The notes under the pieces were generated by a model. The model had not been told where the DNA came from and did no database searches. It worked only from the letters and a program-made list of their open reading frames with translations. Both the position numbers and the translations under genes were made by a program. DNA of 7,402 nt, from positions 1 to 7,402 of the forward strand of contig JAEZBP010001008.1 in the NCBI GenBank assembly GCA_023427125.1. Reading direction: 5' to 3'. Position 1 is the first letter of the stretch. Each line of letters begins with the position of its first letter. Source of the DNA: Pseudomonadota bacterium. GTDB lineage: Bacteria; Myxococcota_A; Polyangia; Polyangiales; Sandaracinaceae. Positions 1-5,917 of this stretch are shown here, piece after piece.

Positions 1-2129
1 CCCTCGCTCTCCATCGCGGCGACGCCACGCTCGAGCTGATCGACGATCGCGAAGAGGGCCTCGTCGTCGCCGCCCGCCGCAGCGCGGAGCGCGCGCCCGG
101 CCCGGAGGTGGATCGCGCTGCGCTCGCCCTCCGGCGTGAGCTCGTAGGCCGCTTGCTGCACGCGATCGTGCGCGAAGCGATAGGCCGGCGTGCGCGCGCG
201 CGGATCGGTCAAGGGCAAGAGCACCCCGGCGCACACCGCGTCCCAGAGCCGGCGCGCGCTCTCGTCGACCGGCTCGCCCTCGATCGCGGCGACCACCCCC
301 AGCTCGAAGCTCCGGCCGACCGACGCCGCGACCGCGAGCGCATCGCGGGTCGTCGGCGGCAGCCGCTCGATGGCGCCCACCAGCACGTCGACGGCGCGGG
401 CGGGCAAGGGCAGCGCCGCGACCCGGCCGAGGTCCCAGTCCCACTTGCCGCGCAGAGCGTCGTGCACGAGCAGGCTCTGCGCGTGGAACGAAGAGAGGAC
501 GCTCCTGACGAGCAAGGGCACACCGGCGCTGTGGCGGTGCACGAGCTCCGCCAGCGGCCTCGCGCGCTCCGGATCGGCGCCGAGCGTGTCAGCGACGTAG
601 CTCGTGACCGCGTCGCGCGAGAGCGGCGAGAGCGAGAGCCGGCTGACCCGCGCCTGGGCGTCGAGCGCGGGCTCGATGAGGAGCGGCCCCGGCCGGCAGG
701 CGACCACGAGCAGGACGTGCGAGGCGGTGGCGTCGGTCGCGATCGCGCGGAGGACCTCGAGCGACGCCGAGTCGGCCCACTGAGCGTCGTCGATCAGCAG
801 GATGAGCGGCGACTCGGGCTCGGCCACCGCGCGGGCGAGGCCCACGAACGTATGGAGGAAGCGCTGGGCGCTCTCGGCGGGGCGCGCCGGCGCGACGGGC
901 GGGGTCGGACCGAGGATCCCGGTGAGCGGAGGCAGGATCTCGGCGAGCACCGCGGCGTTCGGCCCGAGCTCGAGCGCGATCCGCTGCTTGCGCGGCGAGG
1001 AGAGCTCGGGCGGCTCGTGGGCGATGGCCGCGAGCCGCGCGCCGAACGCGGCGCGCAGGGCGCCGTAGGGGGCGTCCCCCGGCGCGCCGAACTGCCCGCG
1101 CAGCACCGGCCCGCCGACCTGCTCCGCGAAGGCATCGAGGAGCCGGCTCTTGCCCATGCCCGGCTGGCCGACGATTGTCACGAGCTCGCGCGCTCCCGCG
1201 CGCACCCGGTGGAGCGCGTCGCAGAGCGCCTCGAGCTCGGCGTCGCGCCCGTAGAGCCGCTCGGGCAGCGCGAGCACGCTCGCCCGGTCGAGCGACCCGA
1301 GCTCGAAGGGCTCGATGCTCCGGTGCGCGTACCACCTCGTGCGAGCGGTCCGCAGATCCTCGGCGAGCGCGCCGGCGCTCTGGTAGCGATGCTCGGGGAG
1401 CTTCGCGAGGAGCCGATCGACGATGGCCGAGACCACCTCCGGCACCTCCGGGTTGACGGTGGACGCCGAGGCCGGGACCCGCGTCAAGTGGGCTTGCACC
1501 GTCCGCGCGGGGGTCGGCTCCGAGAAGGGCACGGCGCCGGTCAGCATCGCGTAGAGCGTCGCGCCGAGGGAGTAGAGGTCGCTCCGCGCGTCGACCACCC
1601 GGTTGAGACGGCCGGTCTGCTCGGGGGAGATCGTGGCCAGCGTGCCCTCGAGCCGGTCCGGCGACGACGGTGACACCACCGTGACGACATCGGTCGCGAG
1701 GTCGAAGTCCACGAGCGTCGGCTCGTGGGGAGCGCGCATCACCACGTTCTCCGGGCAGACGTCGCGGTGCACGATGGACGCGGCGTGGACGCGCATCAGC
1801 GCCTCGGCGAGCCGAACGGCGATGTGCAGGAACGTCTCGACGGAGAGTGGCCCTCGGGCGATCACCGCGGCGAGGTCCTCGGGGCCCGCGTCCTCGAGCA
1901 CGAGCAGCGGGTGGCCGTCCTCCTCGACGAGCGCGAGGGCCTTGGAGACGCCCGGCCCCTCGGCGCGGCGCAGGAGCGCATACTCGTGGCGGAGCGCCTC
2001 CGCCGCGGCGGGGATCAGCGCCCGCTTCGCCACCGCAGGCGTCCTGTCCGCGCCGAAGCGGCCGCGCGCTACCTGGAAGCGGCCACCATGATCGATCGCG
2101 CGCGCGTTCGAGAGCCCGAGCCCCGGCAT
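1..2129 (-). CDS. Ser/Thr protein kinase-like domain fused to AAA/STAND-type ATPase (N-terminal 709 residues, C-terminus outside window)
   Basis: Large signalling protein expected to phosphorylate Ser/Thr and to act as an ATP-driven switch. Seen: kinase-like domain at about residues 17-265, with K35 (VAKR), E49 (RHEY), catalytic HRD at 121-123 followed by CPEN (N128), D141 in a DFD motif, the family signature EGTLATISPEQTGR (161-174), and D184 in SDLYSLG. A linker then leads to LYGRDAELEAL (292-302), Walker A GQPGMGKS (321-328, K327) and Walker B LLIDDAQWAD (D447, D448). Another family signature, FAHDRVQQAAY, sits at 651-661. This order matches the family whose long members (about 1,300-2,000 residues) continue into helical repeats, GAF and histidine-kinase domains; here that part is off the window. 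The start is firm: ATG at 2129 is the only ATG after an in-frame TGA at 2154-2156. No good Shine-Dalgarno sequence is seen. Oddities: the glycine loop is degenerate (only GRFG at 23-26) and DFG is DFD, so kinase activity is uncertain. The domain assignment is secure; signal and targets are unknown. Confidence 0.9.
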   Translation of the reverse strand, partial: MPGLGLSNARAIDHGGRFQVARGRFGADRTPAVAKRALIPAAAEALRHEYALLRRAEGPGVSKALALVEEDGHPLLVLEDAGPEDLAAVIARGPLSVETFLHIAVRLAEALMRVHAASIVHRDVCPENVVMRAPHEPTLVDFDLATDVVTVVSPSSPDRLEGTLATISPEQTGRLNRVVDARSDLYSLGATLYAMLTGAVPFSEPTPARTVQAHLTRVPASASTVNPEVPEVVSAIVDRLLAKLPEHRYQSAGALAEDLRTARTRWYAHRSIEPFELGSLDRASVLALPERLYGRDAELEALCDALHRVRAGARELVTIVGQPGMGKSRLLDAFAEQVGGPVLRGQFGAPGDAPYGALRAAFGARLAAIAHEPPELSSPRKQRIALELGPNAAVLAEILPPLTGILGPTPPVAPARPAESAQRFLHTFVGLARAVAEPESPLILLIDDAQWADSASLEVLRAIATDATASHVLLVVACRPGPLLIEPALDAQARVSRLSLSPLSRDAVTSYVADTLGADPERARPLAELVHRHSAGVPLLVRSVLSSFHAQSLLVHDALRGKWDWDLGRVAALPLPARAVDVLVGAIERLPPTTRDALAVAASVGRSFELGVVAAIEGEPVDESARRLWDAVCAGVLLPLTDPRARTPAYRFAHDRVQQAAYELTPEGERSAIHLRAGRALRAAAGGDDEALFAIVDQLERGVAAMESE

Positions 2130-2295
2130 TCGTGCCCGCTGCCGGACAGGACGTCACTGCCCGACGGCCGAGAGGCAGCACTCCCGATGCCAGCCGCCAC
2201 CGGCGCGCGCCACGTGGGTCGCGCCCGGTCGAAAGGCCGCAGCTGAGGCGCGCGGCCCTGCGCGCGCTCCGACCGCCGGCCCGTCGCGACATCAC

Positions 2296-2339
2296 CTCCC
2301 GCAGGGAGCGGTCCCGGCTCACTGACGGCCTCGCCGTCA
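2296..2339 (-). terminator. Two short hairpins downstream of the dehydrogenase gene, possible weak terminator
   Basis: TGACGGC-CTC-GCCGTCA (2323-2339) is a perfect 7-base stem with a 3-base loop, and its minus-strand copy begins exactly at the dehydrogenase stop codon. CTCCC-GCA-GGGAG (2296-2308) follows as a 5-base stem. Neither is followed by a T-tract on the minus strand, so this is not a classical intrinsic terminator. Short GC stems arise easily by chance at this base composition. The rest of the 207-base gap (2130-2336) shows no supportable gene and no recognisable promoter for the kinase/ATPase gene. Confidence 0.2.
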
Positions 2340-3392
2340 ATCGAGCTGCGCGAGCACCCAGTCTCCCACCGCGCGGGTCCCGAGCTCACCGCCGACGTCG
2401 CCCGTGCACTTGCGCTCGTCGATCGCGCGGCGGACCAGGCTCGTGAGCCTCTCTTCCTCGCCGGCGAAGCCGAGGAAGCTCATCATCATGCCGACCGTGA
2501 GCACCGTCGCGAGCGGGTTGGCGCGATCCTGCCCGGCGATGTCCGGCGCGCTCCCGTGGACCGGCTCGAACATGCCGATGCGCCCCGGGTGCACGTTGGC
2601 GCTCGCCGCCATCCCGAGGCCGCCCTGCAGCGCGGCGCCCAGGTCGGTGACGATGTCGCCGAAGAGGTTGCACGTGACGATCACGTCGAACTGCGCCGGA
2701 TCGCGGATCAGGTTGAAGCAGAGCGCGTCGACGTACTGGTGGCGCGCCTCGACGTCGGGGTAGTCGGCGGCGACCTCGCGGAAGACGCGCAGCCAGAGCT
2801 CGTGCGCGTGCCGCATGGCGTTCGACTTGTCGGCCATGTGGAGGCGCTTCTTCGGGCGGGCGCGCGCGTGCTCGAACGCGGCGCGGACGATGCGCTCGAC
2901 GCCCTTGCGGGTGTTGAGGTCCTCGCCGATCGCGATCTCGTCGGGAGTGCCGCGCTTGAACTGCCCGCCGACGCCGACGTAGCTGCCCTCGGTGTTCTCG
3001 CGGAAGACCACCACGTCGCAGTCCGAGGCGCGCTTGTCCTTGAGCGGCATGAGCCGATCGGAGAGGCAGACCATCGGCCGGATGTTGCAGTAGAGGTCGA
3101 GCCCGAAGCGCAGGCCGAAGAGGATGTCGCGCGCATGCTCGAGGCCCGGCACTCGGGGATCGCCGAGCGCGCCGAGCAGGACGGCATCGCAGCTCTCCGA
3201 GATGACGCGCTGATCCTCGACGGGGAAGGTCGCCCCGTCGCGAAGATAGCGGTCGGCGCCGAGATCGAAGCGCACGAGCTCGAGCGGATAGCCGCGCCGC
3301 TCCCGGAGGTGCTCGAGGATGCGCACCCCGATGGGCACGACCTCCTTGCCGATGCCGTCCCCCTCGATGATCGCGATGCGCTTCGGGCTCAT
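2337..3392 (-). CDS. leuB: 3-isopropylmalate dehydrogenase-like NAD-dependent beta-decarboxylating dehydrogenase
   Basis: A 351-residue cytoplasmic member of the isocitrate/isopropylmalate dehydrogenase family, the usual length for LeuB, which oxidises and decarboxylates 3-isopropylmalate in leucine synthesis. Seen: N-terminal strand and loop IAIIEGDGIG (6-15); substrate-binding arginines R95, R105 (NIRP) and R131; Y138; catalytic K189; metal-binding D222, D246 and D250. The family signature NLFGDIVTDLGAALQGGLGM fills 242-261. EPVHGSAPDIAG (276-287) carries the aspartate linked to NAD rather than NADP preference. The 130-143 segment FRENTEGSYVGVGG is closer to the isocitrate/tartrate dehydrogenase style than to the LeuB text form, so the natural substrate could be isopropylmalate or a related malate. 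No leuA, leuC or leuD is visible nearby. ATG 3392 was chosen because it places the first strand at the usual distance; the frame stays open upstream and another ATG lies at 3431. The family is certain, the substrate less so. Confidence 0.85.
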   Translation of the reverse strand: MSPKRIAIIEGDGIGKEVVPIGVRILEHLRERRGYPLELVRFDLGADRYLRDGATFPVEDQRVISESCDAVLLGALGDPRVPGLEHARDILFGLRFGLDLYCNIRPMVCLSDRLMPLKDKRASDCDVVVFRENTEGSYVGVGGQFKRGTPDEIAIGEDLNTRKGVERIVRAAFEHARARPKKRLHMADKSNAMRHAHELWLRVFREVAADYPDVEARHQYVDALCFNLIRDPAQFDVIVTCNLFGDIVTDLGAALQGGLGMAASANVHPGRIGMFEPVHGSAPDIAGQDRANPLATVLTVGMMMSFLGFAGEEERLTSLVRRAIDERKCTGDVGGELGTRAVGDWVLAQLD

Positions 3393-3402
3393 GGCGGGGG
3401 CG

Positions 3403-3411
3403 ACCCTATCA
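3403..3411 (-). promoter_or_regulatory. Candidate extended -10 element for the dehydrogenase gene
   Basis: Read on the minus strand this is TGATAGGGT: a TGn extension joined to a TAnnnT hexamer, ending 10 bases before the ATG at 3392. No Shine-Dalgarno sequence lies in those 10 bases, which are almost all C and G. Transcription from here would begin within a few bases of the start codon, giving a leaderless or nearly leaderless mRNA. No convincing -35 hexamer is seen 17 bases upstream. Inference from pattern only. Confidence 0.35.
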
Positions 3412-3558
3412 CGGCCCCGCCTCGCCATGCCCCGGATCCCGCGCGATCGCCTCACGATCCACGGCCGGATCCCCCAGAAAATTCGGCGCTCGCGCAAGCA
3501 CGCAGAACCGGGGGGTGTGCGAGCGCGGAGCGCGAGCCGGGGAGCGGAGCCCCCCCAG

Positions 3559-3577
3559 AAGAAATGCCTTCTTGACA
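3559..3577 (+). promoter_or_regulatory. Inverted repeat overlapping a TTGACA -35-like hexamer upstream of the PP2C gene
   Basis: AAGAA-ATGCC-TTCTT (3559-3573) is a perfect 5+5 inverted repeat with a 5-base spacer, and its right arm shares two bases with a consensus TTGACA (3572-3577). It stands out as AT-containing in otherwise GC-rich DNA. This is the layout of a -35 element with an overlapping operator. Against it, no TATAAT-like hexamer is found 16-19 bases downstream (gagctt at 3595-3600 is the best-placed), and the untranslated leader would be about 80 bases. Confidence 0.25.
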
Positions 3578-3685
3578 CCCGCACGAGAGCACGCGAGCTT
3601 TTCGCTCGATGGCCGCGACGTGCTTGCCCTCTGCCCCACCGAGGCTGCGTACTCGAGAGCTGGGTCTTCGCGAGCTAGGCACGCC

Positions 3686-4459
<774 letters not shown>

Positions 4460-4482
4460 AGCTGGCCCGCGCGCGCTTCCCT

Positions 4483-4491
4483 TGGTAGAAG
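4483..4491 (+). promoter_or_regulatory. Candidate extended -10 element for the DUF2505-like gene
   Basis: TGGTAGAAG, a TGn extension plus a TA-starting hexamer, ends seven bases before the GTG start at 4499. Those seven bases (gcggccc) contain no ribosome binding site. This spacing would put the first transcribed base at or beside the start codon, a leaderless mRNA. If real, the DUF2505-like gene has its own promoter despite lying only 39 bases after the phosphatase. No clear -35 element. Confidence 0.35.
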
Positions 4492-4498
4492 GCGGCCC

Positions 4499-5011
4499 GT
4501 GGCCACCTCCTTCACCGTCCGCAACGTCTTCAACACCGACGTCGACACGTACTGGGACCGGATCTTCTTCGACTCCGAGTACAACGAGCGGACCTACCGC
4601 GAGGCGCTCGGCTTCAAGAGCTTCGCGCTGCTCGAGCAGACGGGAGGCCCGGGCGAGAAGCGCACGCGCACGATGCGGACCGAGCCCGCCGCGGACGCGC
4701 CGGCCGTCGTCCGCAAGCTGATCGGCGACTCCTTCAACTACACCGAGCGCGGCAGCTACGATCCGGCCACGCGGATCTGGACGTACACCATCACGACGAG
4801 CGGGATGGCCGACAAGGTCAAGATCAACGGCCGGCTCTGGGCGGAGCCCAAGGGCGAGAGGTCGATCGAGCGCGTCGCCGAGATCAACATCGAGGTGAAG
4901 ATCTTCGGCGTCGGCGGCGCGATCGAGTCGTTCATCGAGAAGACGACCCGCGACAGCTACGTGAAGGCCACCAACTTCACGAACCGCTTCATCGCCGAGA
5001 AGGGGCTCTGA
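4499..5011 (+). CDS. DUF2505-like protein, probable SRPBCC/START-fold
   Basis: A 170-residue soluble protein without signal peptide, membrane segment or cysteine. The N-terminal pattern (strand TSFTVRNVF, then DVDTYWDRIFFD and YREALGFKSF), the central strands (IWTYTITTSG, KVKINGRLWAEP, RVAEINIEVKIFG) and the long C-terminal helix (about 138-168, GAIESFIEK onward) agree with DUF2505 proteins of actinobacteria and myxobacteria as I remember them. That family is related to the START/SRPBCC fold, whose hydrophobic cavity binds lipids or other small hydrophobic ligands. No function is established for DUF2505 and none is claimed here. The start is a GTG; the protein begins directly with the first strand, and no upstream alternative fits better. 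It lies 39 bases after the phosphatase on the same strand and 17 bases before the small membrane protein. Family call by recall of sequence pattern; fold is an inference. Confidence 0.65.
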   Translation: MATSFTVRNVFNTDVDTYWDRIFFDSEYNERTYREALGFKSFALLEQTGGPGEKRTRTMRTEPAADAPAVVRKLIGDSFNYTERGSYDPATRIWTYTITTSGMADKVKINGRLWAEPKGERSIERVAEINIEVKIFGVGGAIESFIEKTTRDSYVKATNFTNRFIAEKGL

Positions 5012-5016
5012 GCCTC

Positions 5017-5021
5017 AGGAG
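5017..5021 (+). promoter_or_regulatory. Strong Shine-Dalgarno site of the 44-codon gene
   Basis: AGGAG, seven bases before ATG 5029. It is the only textbook ribosome binding site seen next to a start in this window and decides that the short frame behind it is a real gene. It fits an internal cistron of an mRNA that also carries the DUF2505-like gene. Confidence 0.7.
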
Positions 5022-5028
5022 ACCGATC

Positions 5029-5163
5029 ATGAAGAAGCCCTCCGCCAACCAAGACGCCAACACGCTCGACCTGGTGCTGCTCCTCTCGATGCCGGTGATC
5101 ACCGCGATCCTGGTGGCGATCATCTGGTACCTCGGCGCCGAGTCCGGCGCGCTCGCGAGCTGA
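5029..5163 (+). CDS. Small single-pass membrane protein, 44 residues, function unknown
   Basis: ATG 5029 to TGA 5161-5163 encodes 44 residues. A polar N-terminus with K2, K3, D9 and D14 is followed by one hydrophobic stretch at about 15-35 (LVLLLSMPVITAILVAIIWY), then a short tail GAESGALAS. This is a classic single transmembrane helix; the N-terminal lysines suggest the N-terminus stays inside, and no lipobox or signal-peptidase site is evident. Support for a real gene: AGGAG seven bases before the ATG, 17 bases after the DUF2505-like stop, and a composition unlike the Arg/Ala-rich translation of shadow frames. It probably forms a two-gene operon with the DUF2505-like gene. Its stop lies one base from the stop of the opposing hydrolase gene. 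I do not recognise a family; it is short enough to be missed by gene finders. Confidence 0.7.
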   Translation: MKKPSANQDANTLDLVLLLSMPVITAILVAIIWYLGAESGALAS

Positions 5164-5164
5164 G

Positions 5165-5872
5165 CTACCCGAGCACGTCGTCGAAGAAGCGGGTCATCTC
5201 GAGCCACGAGCGCCGGTCGGCGTCCGCGTCGTACACCGTGCCGAACCCCGGATCGTTCGCCTTCGGGTTGGTGAACGCGTGCATCACGCCGGGGTAGGCG
5301 TGGAGCTGCCACTCGGCGCCGATCCGCTTCATCTCTTCGGCGAACGCGCCCACGTCGGAGGGCGGCGCCATCGGGTCGTCCTGCCCGTGCAGGACCAGGA
5401 TGCGCGCGCGCACCGGCCCCTCGAGCGGCTCGCCGATCTTCAAGAGGCCGTGGAAGCTCACCACGCCGCGCAGCGCGAGGCCCATCCGCGCCGCGAGGAT
5501 CGCGGCGAGGCCGCCGAAGCAGAAGCCGATCGCGCCCATGCGCCCGGGATCCACCCCATCGAGCGTCCGCACCGCCTGGTAGGCGGCCGCGAGCTGACGC
5601 CGGAAGAGCGGCGGATCGCCGACGAGCTCCATCATCAGCGCCTGGCTCGACGCGCGATCGGTGCCGCGCCTGCCGACCCCATAGAGATCGATCGCCGCGC
5701 CGACGTAGCCGAGCTCGGCGAGCTTCTGCGCCTTCTCCTCCGCGAGCGCGTCGCGCCCGCCGTACGCGTGACAGACGAGGACCGCCGGGTGCGGTCCCAC
5801 GCCCTCCGGGCGAGCGACGAGCGCGTCGAAGACGTCGTCACCCTCGCGGTACGGAACGAGCTCGGCGGTCAT
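5165..5872 (-). CDS. Dienelactone hydrolase-family protein (alpha/beta hydrolase)
   Basis: A 235-residue cytoplasmic alpha/beta hydrolase of the dienelactone hydrolase family, enzymes that open lactones or cleave small esters; length is usual. Seen: PAVLVCHAYGGRDAL (29-43) forming the oxyanion region; nucleophile elbow GFCFGG (116-121) with C118 in place of serine, as in true dienelactone hydrolases; acid D166 in HGQDDP (162-167); and H198 in GVMHAFTNP (195-203). The triad C118-D166-H198 is complete. No signal peptide. ATG 5872 was chosen; an in-frame GTG two codons earlier (5878) is possible but has no better context. It follows the gamma-glutamyltransferase by 45 bases on the same strand. 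No chlorocatechol or other aromatic-degradation gene is nearby, so the natural substrate is open: many such genes are broad carboxylesterases. Family very secure, substrate unknown. Confidence 0.93.
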   Translation of the reverse strand: MTAELVPYREGDDVFDALVARPEGVGPHPAVLVCHAYGGRDALAEEKAQKLAELGYVGAAIDLYGVGRRGTDRASSQALMMELVGDPPLFRRQLAAAYQAVRTLDGVDPGRMGAIGFCFGGLAAILAARMGLALRGVVSFHGLLKIGEPLEGPVRARILVLHGQDDPMAPPSDVGAFAEEMKRIGAEWQLHAYPGVMHAFTNPKANDPGFGTVYDADADRRSWLEMTRFFDDVLG

Positions 5873-5878
5873 GACCAC

Positions 5879-5886
5879 GCTCTATG
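5879..5886 (-). promoter_or_regulatory. Weak -10-like element before the dienelactone hydrolase-like gene
   Basis: On the minus strand the sequence reads CATAGAGC; a TAGAGC hexamer ends six bases before ATG 5872, with no Shine-Dalgarno sequence in between. The spacing resembles the elements at 4483-4491 and 3403-3411, but the TGn extension is missing. The gene could instead be read through from the gamma-glutamyltransferase 45 bases upstream. Confidence 0.2.
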
Positions 5887-5917
5887 CGGGATCGCCGCGC
5901 TCGAGGTCAACGGGCGC

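Larger units (their letters stand above)
3393..3685. other. Divergent intergenic region between the dehydrogenase and PP2C genes
   Basis: 293 bases separate two genes that start away from each other, so promoters for both should lie here. It holds the extended -10 candidate at 3403-3411, a less GC-rich patch at 3476-3484, GC-rich repeats at 3485-3556 including a run of six G and a run of seven C, the AAGAA/TTCTT inverted repeat at 3559-3573, and a TTGACA at 3572-3577. Open frames cross it on both strands, but their translations are Arg/Ala-rich and look like shadows, so no gene is called. Confidence 0.6.

Noticed and set aside
108..1673. 521-codon plus-strand open frame opposite the kinase/ATPase gene
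   Set aside because: Its translation is Arg/Glu/Gly-rich without any recognisable domain, while the minus strand encodes clear kinase and ATPase motifs throughout. It is a high-GC shadow frame.
589..2340. 583-codon minus-strand open frame overlapping the kinase/ATPase gene
   Set aside because: It is the neighbouring frame of the kinase/ATPase gene and is dominated by Arg, Ala and Pro. The good-looking GGAGGTG before an ATG at about 2289 leads only into this frame, so I do not accept it as a gene start.
3432..3473. Direct repeat CCGGATCCC at 3432-3440 and 3465-3473
   Set aside because: Only two nine-base copies in GC-rich intergenic DNA; no third copy or symmetry to suggest a binding-site array.
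3485..3556. GC-rich inverted repeats (GCGCTCGC/GCGAGCGC and a G6/C7 pair) as a possible structured RNA
   Set aside because: Arms of eight bases made only of G, C and few other bases are expected by chance at this composition, alternative pairings compete, and no known RNA family is recognised.
2556..3575. 339-codon plus-strand open frame opposite the dehydrogenase
   Set aside because: Shadow of the well-supported dehydrogenase; low-complexity Ala/Asp/Val/Glu translation with no domain.
3393..3584. Longer dehydrogenase starting upstream at 3431 or 3584
   Set aside because: The extra residues are Arg-rich and unlike the family, and ATG 3392 gives the normal N-terminus just after a promoter-like element.
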